The position numbers and the translations under genes were made by a program. Below the pieces are notes generated by a model. That model worked only from the letters and a program-made list of their open reading frames with translations. It was not told the DNA's origin and searched no databases. Positions 18,570 through 25,592 of a DNA stretch of 64,000 nucleotides are shown piece after piece; the first letter of the stretch is position 1, and the number at the start of each line of letters is the position of its first letter. Source of the stretch: Acinetobacter guerrae (GTDB lineage: Bacteria > Pseudomonadota > Gammaproteobacteria > Pseudomonadales > Moraxellaceae); contig NZ_LXGN01000045.1 in the NCBI RefSeq assembly GCF_009372255.1, positions 296,815-360,814 on the forward strand, given 5' to 3'.

Positions 18570-19769
18570 ATGCAACATACATCTGACATCAGCCAAAATA
18601 AAGCTCTACTCTGGTTGATGGCAATTGCCTGTGGTCTTTGTGCAGGGGCAAATTATTATTGTCAGCCCTTGATTCACTCGATACAGGCTGACTTTGCTGT
18701 ACCAGAAGCTCAAGCTGCACTTACAGTAACCTTTGCTCAAGTCTCCTATGCACTTGGTCTGTTGTTTATTGTTCCTTTAGGCGATGTGGTCAATAAAACC
18801 AAATTTATTCCCTTACTGATGTTTCTTGCGGGCATCGGTTTATTGCTATGTGGCTTTGCAGTCAACTTGCCGATGTTATGGATCGGAACAGTTATGACAG
18901 GGCTTTTTTCGGTTGCTGCACAGGTACTTATCCCTTTAGCCACTATGGCAGTGAAACCAGAAAAAATAGGGGAAGTGGTCGGATTTTTAATGAGTGGCTT
19001 ATTGGTCGGGATTTTGCTTTCCACAAGTTTGGCAGGATTATTATCCAATTTATTTCACTGGAAGGTGATTTATTTGCTCAGTGCAATGTTGATGTTTTTT
19101 ATCGCCTATTTACTTAAAGGTCGATTGCCTTATGTCATGCGTTTTAAATTAAATTACGCTCAGATTTTCAATTCTATGCGCCATTTACTATTTGAAGAAA
19201 AGCGTTTGATCTTACGTGCATTGGTCGGTGCTTGCGCCTTTGCTTCAATGAGCACCTTATTTTCTACCATGGCACTTTTATTATCTTCACCACCATTTAA
19301 CTTAAAAGATTTTATGATTGGTATTATCAGTCTAATTGGTGTTTTCGGTGCATTGTCTACCTCTTATGCAGGGAAACTGGCTGATCGTGGTTATACCTTT
19401 ACACTCACTTGGGCAGGTTGTTTTTTACTACTTATTAGTTGGACATCTTTTTTCTTTGCTAAAGTTTCACTTATTTTTTATGTGATCGGTTTTGGTCTTA
19501 TTAACTGGGGACTGGCATTGATTCACACCAGTAATCAAAACATTATTTTTAATCTACGCCCCGATGCTAAATCACGCTTAAATGCGATTTACATGACTTT
19601 GTATTTTGCTGGTGCAGCAAGTGGCTCTGCCATTGGAATCTTTGCATGGCGACATGGCGGATGGATCATGACCTGTAGTGCAGGACTTGGACTTATGATT
19701 TTTGCTGCCCTATTTGCGATGATCGATCGTATCTATTTCTGTCAAAAGAAACAGAATATTCAAACTTAG
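18570..19769 (+). CDS. MFS efflux transporter, SoxR-controlled operon
   Basis: 399 residues with twelve likely membrane helices, resembling the YnfM/arabinose-efflux branch of the major facilitator superfamily. The N-terminal half has CGLCAGANYYCQPLIHSI and YALGLLFIVPLGDVVNKTKFIPLL (motif A-like G-D-x5-K). The family exports drugs or metabolites by proton antiport. An AAGAGAG ribosome site is present. Location behind a SoxR box suggests export of redox-active compounds; this is inference. Its stop overlaps the convergent gene by four bases. Confidence 0.88.
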   Translation: MQHTSDISQNKALLWLMAIACGLCAGANYYCQPLIHSIQADFAVPEAQAALTVTFAQVSYALGLLFIVPLGDVVNKTKFIPLLMFLAGIGLLLCGFAVNLPMLWIGTVMTGLFSVAAQVLIPLATMAVKPEKIGEVVGFLMSGLLVGILLSTSLAGLLSNLFHWKVIYLLSAMLMFFIAYLLKGRLPYVMRFKLNYAQIFNSMRHLLFEEKRLILRALVGACAFASMSTLFSTMALLLSSPPFNLKDFMIGIISLIGVFGALSTSYAGKLADRGYTFTLTWAGCFLLLISWTSFFFAKVSLIFYVIGFGLINWGLALIHTSNQNIIFNLRPDAKSRLNAIYMTLYFAGAASGSAIGIFAWRHGGWIMTCSAGLGLMIFAALFAMIDRIYFCQKKQNIQT

Positions 19770-20419
19770 GAAAAATGAACAACAGGGAAAAACTGCGCAT
19801 GTCCATCAAAGCTTTGCTCATGTTCAAGCATGATATACATAAAGATAGGCAATAATGTCGTTAAAATCTGGCAAGCGGAGTCAATCAATTGACGGAAAAC
19901 CTGACTCCGATTGACCATGCCTCCTAAACTCATTTGTGTTTGTAACATCGCAATTCTTGCAAAAATAAAATTGAGAATTTCTGCATTACTTGAAGCTTGT
20001 ATCGCATTTTTGAGTTGAGTTTTCTCTTGTAATCGATATCCTTGCCACTGAGCTTCATCAAGCTGCCGATGTTGAAACTGCCAAAAATGATACGATAAAT
20101 AAGGGCTTTCTAAAAATGTTTGCATGCTCGAATCTAATTTCGAACTCAAGTTATGCATAATTTTACCTTCATGATCTAAATGAACTAATCGGGTTAAAAA
20201 TAATGAAAGTCGCTGTAACTTTTGTGAATAGCTTAATTCAATCTCATCTAGATAAAGAGCATTAAACCCAATCCAGTGATAGAGTAGTTTTGCTTCAAGT
20301 TCACCATTAAGTTGGCCTGCTTGTTTCACCCAACTCAAGGCCCGTTGTAATCTCAAATCTACACCATTAGAAAGCGACGACCTTTTCTCTTTAAAAACTT
20401 CTTCAAATACAAACATCAT
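19766..20419 (-). CDS. Possible Apea/HEPN-like domain protein, unknown function
   Basis: 217 residues, soluble and helix-rich. The stretch LLYHWIGFNALYLDEIELSYSQKLQRLSLFL resembles the start of Apea-type HEPN domains (W-I-x-x-N-A-L-Y). A clear R-x4-6-H nuclease motif is not obvious, so RNase activity is not claimed. Two ATG codons lie in tandem (20419 and 20416) behind an AGGAAAA ribosome site. It sits between the MFS gene and the displaced 5' end of dusA, so it was next to dusA before the prophage inserted. Confidence 0.5.
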   Translation of the reverse strand: MMFVFEEVFKEKRSSLSNGVDLRLQRALSWVKQAGQLNGELEAKLLYHWIGFNALYLDEIELSYSQKLQRLSLFLTRLVHLDHEGKIMHNLSSKLDSSMQTFLESPYLSYHFWQFQHRQLDEAQWQGYRLQEKTQLKNAIQASSNAEILNFIFARIAMLQTQMSLGGMVNRSQVFRQLIDSACQILTTLLPIFMYIMLEHEQSFDGHAQFFPVVHFS

Positions 20420-20619
20420 TTTTCCTATTTATTATCATTCTGTTTTCACTCATTTCACCTTAGCTTGAAATTCCACCAAGTTTCAATGCTTTTGTCTTTA
20501 CAGTCATTTTACGTTTTTAGGTTATAATGAGTATAGAACTTGCTTATTTTTTGCTAGGGTCATTTGGCAAAAAATCGTATACTGCTGCACTTTCGCTTTA
20601 GCATGCTTTGGGTTTGGAC

Positions 20620-20694
20620 ATGTCTTCACTTTTATCGTTAGTACCACGGATTTCAGTTGCACCCATGATGGATTGGACTGAAACTCAATATTAA
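20620..20694 (+). pseudogene. dusA: Orphaned 5' end of dusA (first 24 codons)
   Basis: ATG at 20620 encodes MSSLLSLVPRISVAPMMDWT and stops at TAA 20692-20694. Residues VPRISVAPMMDW match the N-terminus of the complete DusA 7.8 kb downstream, so this is the part of the original gene cut off when the element inserted at the attachment site. The native dusA promoter should lie in 20420-20619; a TATACT element at about 20577-20582 is the best -10 candidate. The leftover could still be translated as a 24-residue peptide. Confidence 0.88.
20644..20678 (+). repeat. attL of the dusA-integrated element
   Basis: 35 bases matching 28501-28535 at 30 positions, ending in the identical 14-mer ATGATGGATTGGAC (20665-20678). 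It covers the codons for PRISVAPMMDW of dusA. The exact crossover must lie in the identical core. Confidence 0.85.
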
Positions 20695-20874
20695 AGAATA
20701 CAATTCAATAACTTAAAAAACAATTATATAATTTGTTTGCATTTTAATTGCATTAATTAATAAGTTTAATTGACTGGATCACTTCATAGGACCGCTTTTA
20801 AAGAATTATTTTTTATAATTATCTAATAGAATTTAAGTTAAGATTATTCATACTTAACTCATGAAAATTTAGAA

Positions 20875-21306
20875 ATGTCCAATAACCAAACTATGCACAC
20901 TGAGTTGCTAAAACTAAATGTATCCTTAATTGAAAAAACTAATTTCATGCTCCTAACAGCATCAACTGCATCTATTGCTTTTGTTATAACACAATTGAAG
21001 GGTCTCAACTGGAATAACCTAATTTACCTACCAATGACCACCTTGATATTGTTAAGTCTTAGTTTCTTTTTTGGCTGTAAAGCTTTAGAAATAATGGCGA
21101 GAGCATTAAAGTCGAATAGCATATACTTGAAACTAGATGATTCTCATGACTTAAAAGCAGCTTTAAAATTCGTCGAAACTCTTATAAGTAAAGCTAATAT
21201 TTACGATTCGTGTCAGAAATTCACTTTTTTTTCGGCTGCAATAATTTACGCCATATATGTCTTTCTAGTCATTTATTTAAATACTTATCCAAATGCAATT
21301 TCTTAA
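20875..21306 (+). CDS. Orphan three-helix membrane protein next to attL
   Basis: 143 residues, not recognised. The likely layout is an N-terminal amphipathic stretch (1-24), a helix at about 25-42, a helix at about 48-70, a soluble stretch of about 45 residues, and a helix at about 115-135. No strong ribosome site; AGAA precedes the ATG. It is strongly AT-rich relative to the chromosome, lies alone on the plus strand at the attL edge, and is insulated by a terminator downstream. That is a usual position for prophage cargo such as exclusion or defence genes, but nothing in the sequence proves this. Confidence 0.6.
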   Translation: MSNNQTMHTELLKLNVSLIEKTNFMLLTASTASIAFVITQLKGLNWNNLIYLPMTTLILLSLSFFFGCKALEIMARALKSNSIYLKLDDSHDLKAALKFVETLISKANIYDSCQKFTFFSAAIIYAIYVFLVIYLNTYPNAIS

Positions 21307-21486
21307 TATTCAAGATGGAGGGAGTTGAACCCGATAGAACAATGCTCAATAAAGACATATCAGATTCACAGTGTTTTAAATCAATTACTTAGAGCTTTTA
21401 AGATTGATAGTATATCACTAGATTTCAAATATCTGTGGCAAAAAATGTGGCGAAGGATTAAATCATTTTATTTATATTTAAAAATA

Positions 21487-21516
21487 AAAAAACCACTATC
21501 AAAATAGTGGTTTTTT
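21487..21516. terminator. Bidirectional terminator between cargo gene and lysis side
   Basis: The 13-bp perfect stem AAAAAACCACTAT / ATAGTGGTTTTTT has a CAAA loop. A and T tracts flank both strands. It separates the plus-strand membrane protein gene from the minus-strand small genes. Confidence 0.88.
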
Positions 21517-21535
21517 GAATTCGATAGGCAAAAAG

Positions 21536-21685
21536 TTACGCTACTTTATTTGCCTTTTGAGTTTTTGCTTGTTCAGCAGTATGTGCATTAGCAATAATTC
21601 GATCAACCAATAAATCTGCGCGATCTAACAATTTATTAGCTTTGTTGATTAAATGCTCACGACGGATTTGTTGAAAGTTCTTCAT
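21536..21685 (-). CDS. 49-residue phage small protein
   Basis: A short frame from the ATG at 21685 with a strong GAGGAA ribosome site 7 nt upstream. The product begins MKNFQQIRREHLINKANKLL and is charged and helix-forming, rich in Lys, Arg, Asn and Ala, with no cysteine. It may form a coiled coil or bind nucleic acid, but I do not recognise it. It ends just before the bidirectional terminator and is probably translated with the 110-residue gene upstream of it. Confidence 0.65.
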   Translation of the reverse strand: MKNFQQIRREHLINKANKLLDRADLLVDRIIANAHTAEQAKTQKANKVA

Positions 21686-21709
21686 AGTTATTCCTCAATC
21701 AATATAGGT

Positions 21710-22042
21710 CTATAGTACAGGTACATTTACATGTTTTTCGAGCTTAGAATACAACTGCTCCATTTCGTCAGTTGACTCACCTGCCACTATTGCGTTAGCA
21801 ATGCCGTTAATTACCCATATGCATTGCTTAACATTTAAAGAAATATCATCATCACACTCAAGATCTTCAAGAACTTTAGCGAGTTTTTCCATAATCTTAG
21901 CTACTTCTTCTGCACTAGGATCAATCTGACTCAGGTATTCAATGTTGAGTGAAACAATTTTACTTTCTTTTAAAAATTTATTAGCGATATGAAGTACACG
22001 CAAATAAATATCTTTTATAGCATCGTCCAAAGGAAACCTCAT
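21710..22042 (-). CDS. Hypothetical phage protein, acidic, 110 residues
   Basis: A soluble, acidic and helical protein (MRFPLDDAIKDIYLRVLHIANKF at its start; EKLAKVLEDLECDDD in the middle). No family recognised. The start lacks a clear ribosome site, so the true start is uncertain. It lies 24 bp upstream of the 49-residue gene on the same strand, suggesting a small two-gene unit at the attL end of the element. Confidence 0.55.
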   Translation of the reverse strand: MRFPLDDAIKDIYLRVLHIANKFLKESKIVSLNIEYLSQIDPSAEEVAKIMEKLAKVLEDLECDDDISLNVKQCIWVINGIANAIVAGESTDEMEQLYSKLEKHVNVPVL

Positions 22043-22278
22043 ACTATGTATATAGCAATGATTTGTGAAAATTCAATGAATCTTTACAAAAAGTTATAAT
22101 TTGGTCGGTGATTATACACGATGAAAAAAAAATTGGTTAAATTATTTTCAATATTCTTTAAAACATTTTGAGCCCATTCATTTACCTCCCCACTTGTATA
22201 TTTATTGTTTGAACAGTTATAGCACAGTCATGATTCTTTATTAAAGATAAATTTTCCGATTATTGTTATATTTTTTTC

Positions 22279-22310
22279 AAATTAAAACCCTCACTAGAGG
22301 ATTTTAATTT
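22279..22310 (-). terminator. Terminator of the lysis operon
   Basis: On the minus strand a 14-bp stem (one G-T pair), AAATTAAAATCCTC / GAGGGTTTTAATTT, is closed by a 4-nt loop and followed by TGAAAAAAA. It overlaps the last codons of the Rz1 gene. Confidence 0.7.
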
Positions 22311-22581
22311 TTACATCATTCAAAGCACTACACTCATTGTATTTTGCAACAGTATCAATGATCCATAGCGCGATTTCTTTGCCCTGCCCTGATTCTAATT
22401 TAAGGAGTTTAGGGCAAGGTACAACCAAATTAGCTGGAATCGTTGGAGATAAGTGAGTTGATGTGCTGCAACCCAGTATCATCAATACAAACGTTGTTAT
22501 AAACAGGACGCTCAATGATCTTTTGCACTTCACGTGTAACTGTTTCGACTTTGACACGTTGTTCTGATTTAAGTTGCTCAT
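22294..22581 (-). CDS. Rz1-type outer-membrane spanin lipoprotein
   Basis: 95 residues with an N-terminal signal and lipobox ending at Cys38 (VLMILGC). After the lipid-anchored cysteine follows a proline-containing segment (STHLSPTIPANLVVPCPKL), as in o-spanins. The gene starts inside the Rz gene in another frame (overlap 22430-22581) and extends past its stop, the classic overlapping Rz/Rz1 layout. Together they fuse inner and outer membranes in the last step of lysis. The exact start is uncertain because the ribosome site is weak. Confidence 0.78.
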   Translation of the reverse strand: MSNLNQNNVSKSKQLHVKCKRSLSVLFITTFVLMILGCSTSTHLSPTIPANLVVPCPKLLKLESGQGKEIALWIIDTVAKYNECSALNDVKIKIL

Positions 22582-22798
22582 AATCTGCGCTCACTTTGTT
22601 TATATTGTTTTGTTTTTCGATCAATGCCTTTTGCTGATCATCTTTAAGTTTTTGAACCTTGGCTGAGCATTTCTGTTCAGCTTCTTGAAGTTTTCCACTT
22701 AGATGATTTGTATATGCAATTTGCGCCAGGTATAAAAAAATAAAGACCGCAATTGCGATCCATTTTTTAAACTTCCATAAGACTATGAATATTGGCAT
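22430..22798 (-). CDS. Rz-type inner-membrane spanin
   Basis: 122 residues: one N-terminal membrane anchor (WIAIAVFIFLYLAQIAYT, about 13-30), then a long charged coiled coil (LQEAEQKCSAKVQKLKDDQQKALIEKQNN...), as in lambda Rz. Its ATG overlaps the stop of the DUF6527 gene (TAATG) behind a GAGGAA ribosome site, so translation is coupled. The Rz1 partner is encoded in another frame within its 3' half. Confidence 0.85.
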   Translation of the reverse strand: MPIFIVLWKFKKWIAIAVFIFLYLAQIAYTNHLSGKLQEAEQKCSAKVQKLKDDQQKALIEKQNNINKVSADYEQLKSEQRVKVETVTREVQKIIERPVYNNVCIDDTGLQHINSLISNDSS

Positions 22799-23094
22799 TA
22801 CAATTCCTCAATTTCGGATAAATCAACTGTCTTGCCAGCAAGCTGATGAAAACAGTCTGATAAAAACTGGATCTGGCCATTTCTAATAAAAGAATGACAC
22901 TGTGATGTGTGACCTGCATTTACCATCAAACTTGGACTAAATGTTGGCTTTTCTAAGTTTCCATCAAAATCCCAACAAATCTTATGCTGTTCGCCAACAT
23001 GAATCGGATGAAGGTATTTGCAGCCTGGGCATTCAATAAAATAAGTGCCGTTTGACTCCAACATGACTTTTGAAACTTTCTTGAATTCACTCAT
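22798..23094 (-). CDS. DUF6527-family phage protein
   Basis: 98 residues from the ATG at 23094, chosen because it overlaps the endolysin stop (ATGA). The pattern C-P-G-C (29 residues in) ... WDFDGNLEKPTFSPS ... CHSFIRNGQIQFLSDCFHQLAG is that of the DUF6527 family, common in phage genomes and without assigned function. Conserved Cys/His residues suggest a metal site. It is wedged between endolysin and spanin genes with overlaps on both sides, so it is co-expressed with lysis proteins. Confidence 0.75.
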   Translation of the reverse strand: MSEFKKVSKVMLESNGTYFIECPGCKYLHPIHVGEQHKICWDFDGNLEKPTFSPSLMVNAGHTSQCHSFIRNGQIQFLSDCFHQLAGKTVDLSEIEEL

Positions 23095-23600
23095 GAGTTC
23101 ACCGCCATACACTTATTATATCGATCAACTTGTCTGGTCCACACGCCATAGCAGCCATTACTACGAATCGAACAATCTCGCTTTGCAACGTATTTCCATT
23201 TCAGCAACGACTTACATGCAGCAACGTATTGACCCGCTTTTAAGTGTGAAAGCATTGAAGATGATTGCCAGTTGCTTCGCCCAAAGTTGTACATAAAATC
23301 TAAATATAGATCGTATTCAGTTTGAGATAACTTGACACCCTGCAATGTTTTACGAAACACTTGTTCATCTTTAGAGATATGTGCTTGTGCAATCTGTATT
23401 GCTCGTTTCTGATCAATTGGCTTATCTGTCATTTTGACTTTAGAGCCATTTTCATATTGAGTTGACCCAATGCCAATTGTTGCAACACCCCCTGTATCTT
23501 TATAAGGCTTTGACGAATATCCCTCATAGCCGATTAAAGACGTAAAAAAAACAGCCGAAGCTGCTAATGACGTGACAATCAGCTTAGTCTTGTTCGACAT
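23091..23600 (-). CDS. Endolysin, GH24 lysozyme with SAR-like anchor
   Basis: 169 residues from the ATG at 23600 (AAGGGG ribosome site). The N-terminus LIVTSLAASAVFFTSLIG is a weakly hydrophobic, Ala/Ser/Thr-rich segment typical of signal-anchor-release endolysins. The catalytic triad E26-x8-D35-x5-T41 of T4/P21-type lysozymes is exact (EGYSSKPYKDTGGVAT). It cleaves the glycan strands of peptidoglycan. It overlaps the holin gene by 17 bp and the DUF6527 gene by 4 bp. Confidence 0.92.
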   Translation of the reverse strand: MSNKTKLIVTSLAASAVFFTSLIGYEGYSSKPYKDTGGVATIGIGSTQYENGSKVKMTDKPIDQKRAIQIAQAHISKDEQVFRKTLQGVKLSQTEYDLYLDFMYNFGRSNWQSSSMLSHLKAGQYVAACKSLLKWKYVAKRDCSIRSNGCYGVWTRQVDRYNKCMAVNS

Positions 23601-23832
23601 CGTTACACCCCTTTTTATTTCGCTTTTGCCGTGCCAAATAATCCAATTCATCACGACGATCTTTACGAATCGTTGCCCAAGCTTGAATAATCAAGCCCAG
23701 AACTGCACATAAACCACCGACAATGGCCATCCACTCAGTTGTAGTAAATCCCCCCAAAACTGCGACACCCCCACCCGCTAAATTTGTTGCAAGCCCAAAT
23801 CCTGCCCCACTTGATGTTGTTGGTTCTGGCAT
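23584..23832 (-). CDS. Phage holin-like protein
   Basis: 82 residues: a glycine-rich hydrophobic stretch (about 12-28), a clear membrane helix (about 33-52, WMAIVGGLCAVLGLIIQAWAT) and a strongly basic tail (RKDRRDELDYLARQKRNKK). Size, topology and location directly upstream of and overlapping the endolysin fit a class II holin of the HP1/P2-like phage type. The GGGGGC ribosome site is strong. Confidence 0.8.
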   Translation of the reverse strand: MPEPTTSSGAGFGLATNLAGGGVAVLGGFTTTEWMAIVGGLCAVLGLIIQAWATIRKDRRDELDYLARQKRNKKGCNDVEQD

Positions 23833-23858
23833 AAAGCCCCCTAAAAAAATGGCAATAA

Positions 23859-23877
23859 AAAACCGCCTTTCGGCGGC
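23859..23877 (-). terminator. Terminator between tail-side genes and lysis cassette
   Basis: GCCGCC-GAAA-GGCGG followed by TTTTTTATT on the minus strand, 15 bp after the 58-residue gene. Lysis genes beyond it therefore need read-through or their own promoter. Confidence 0.85.
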
Positions 23878-23891
23878 TTCATAGGTTCAGC

Positions 23892-24068
23892 TTAAATTTC
23901 AATCAGTTCATGATTGAGAATTTTGTATTTCAATGCTGAAACTTGCTGATCAAGCTGCAACACTTCTTGATGTTCATCATGATGAATACTTTCTGCAAGA
24001 AATTCAGGAGATTCAATAATGTTTTGAATCTCACCCGATTCAGTTTCATAAACTGCAAAATAAGCCAT
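23892..24068 (-). CDS. 58-residue phage small protein
   Basis: A short frame from the ATG at 24068 with an AGGAGAA ribosome site. The product starts MAYFAVYETESGEIQNIIES; it is acidic, with a helical Gln/Glu-rich C-terminal half. It sits 11 bp after the tail-tip gene, where phages often encode tail-fibre-associated small proteins. No family is recognised with certainty. Confidence 0.68.
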   Translation of the reverse strand: MAYFAVYETESGEIQNIIESPEFLAESIHHDEHQEVLQLDQQVSALKYKILNHELIEI

Positions 24069-24079
24069 AAATTCTCCTA

Positions 24080-25267
24080 TTATTTACGCATTGTCATCGC
24101 ATGAATATAACGTTGTGAGACATTCACATTACCACCAGAATCAGACCGCAATTGCAGTTCAAAAGTCCCAGAAATCAAAGTTGAGTCATGACGCGAAATG
24201 TTAAGCGTGCCTGCACTTCTAGCACTTCCCCGAATTTCGACACCATGACTATGAATACCATCTTGACCCATTGATGCTGAAGCAGACAAATTCAAGCTAT
24301 GACTATGTGAACCTGCTGAACTCGTTGAACCACTATAGTTATGTGAGTGATTCGAGTTTGAAACGGATCCTGCCGATGAATTCGCTGTTGAACCGCTAAA
24401 GCTATGGTTATGAGATCCAGAATCACTTGCTGTACCGCTGACACTGACAGTCACTGCATGTTGATGCTGGCCACTGTTTTGAGTTGTTGCACCCACGGAT
24501 GCATAATCAATAAAATGCACCTCCAAATCTTCAAACACGACATTGCCGTTTTTAAGCACTCGACACAACAGACGTTGCTGTGATGTGTATGACGCAAAGC
24601 TAAACACAGCACCAAACGTCAAAATCGTATGCCCCAAATCTGAAGGAACGGACAGCGTCTGCACTGTTGTATAACCGCCACCAACCGATGTGGATGCCTC
24701 TGCAAATGCCGAAACAGGCACAGTCACCGCATTGTCTTTGATCTTTAATGTATCAACCGCAAGATTGTCAATTTGCCCTGTACCTACAGCTAAATTATCG
24801 ATTTTTCCTCGCTTTACAGCCAAGTCATCAATTTGTCCCGTACCTACGGCTAATTTCTGGATATTAGACCTTTTAACAGATTGATAATCCATCATTGAAG
24901 ATGCGAAATATGCAGAAACTGGAAAGACCGTGCCTGTTTCAGGATCAGTAAAGGGTGTTGTGCGGAATATAAATGGATAATACCCCGCACTATTACCACT
25001 GCCTATTGCAAGCGAATCAACATTAAAGATAAAAATACCCTCAACACCATCATTCGCACCACCCCAACCGATCACCTTTCCATTCACATCAATTTTTGTG
25101 AATTTTTGGGCATATAATCCATCTACTGATTCTGTAACATCTTCAATTGAAGCAGTATTCTCACCAACACTTGTTTGAACCAAATCAACACGTTTAGCAA
25201 TCGCATTGTCACCATCAATTTGCGCTGACTGGATATCCATCCAGTCATAAGCATCACTGCATTGCAT
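24080..25267 (-). pseudogene. Truncated phage tail-tip / host-specificity protein J (C-terminal part)
   Basis: 395 residues survive. Residues about 15-130 match the DUF1983-like C-terminal region of J-type tail-tip proteins (SAQIDGDNAIAKRVD, ASIEDVTESVDGLYAQKFTKID). Residues 138-180 are imperfect LAVGTGQIDDLAV-type repeats. Residues 260-345 are Gly/Ser-rich with five H-x-H motifs (268, 286, 307, 321, 339), then a short beta-rich end. J proteins are normally well over 1000 residues, so the N-terminal majority is missing. The apparent ATG at 25267 has no ribosome site and marks the deletion junction, overlapping a frame on the other strand. Confidence 0.8.
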
Positions 25268-25307
25268 GCAAAATCGAAATATTCAAAAAAAGAAAGGAAA
25301 TAGCGGT

Positions 25308-25592
25308 ATGAAAAAATTAAAAGAGTATAAGTTCAAGGCGAAAAATCCCAACGAATCAAAAGAAGCTTTCACTTTATTTTCAAAACTTGGATACAAACCT
25401 GATTTTGAATATAAATTTCCACTCGCACCCTACATTTATGCAAATGAGAATGGGCGTTTGGGATATGACTGGTTTGATGCAGAAGGCACAGATAAAAGTG
25501 ATCCGCACAGTGCTGAAGGTTATTTCATTTCTAACTCAGCAACACTTGTCGACATTCAACAATTGAGATCTATAGCTGGAGCTGAAGCATGA
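25308..25592 (+). CDS. Hypothetical phage protein, first gene of early-type operon
   Basis: 94 residues from the ATG at 25308 (AAAGGAAAT ribosome site); an extension to 25266 in frame has no such site and crosses the deletion junction. Aromatic-rich core: KLGYKPDFEYKFPLAPYIYANENGRLGYDWFD. Small proteins with this pattern occur in Acinetobacter prophages next to nucleases, without a known role. Its stop overlaps the start of the exonuclease gene (ATGA). Confidence 0.65.
   Translation: MKKLKEYKFKAKNPNESKEAFTLFSKLGYKPDFEYKFPLAPYIYANENGRLGYDWFDAEGTDKSDPHSAEGYFISNSATLVDIQQLRSIAGAEA

Noticed and set aside
21318..21345. GAGTTGAACCC motif reminiscent of a tRNA T-arm complement
   Set aside because: No acceptor stem, anticodon arm or D-arm could be folded around it on either strand, so no tRNA or tRNA fragment is claimed.
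24740..24870. Short direct repeats that might suggest a CRISPR array
   Set aside because: They encode imperfect LAVGTGQIDNLAV-type protein repeats in the tail-tip gene; no unique spacers or regular repeat length exist.
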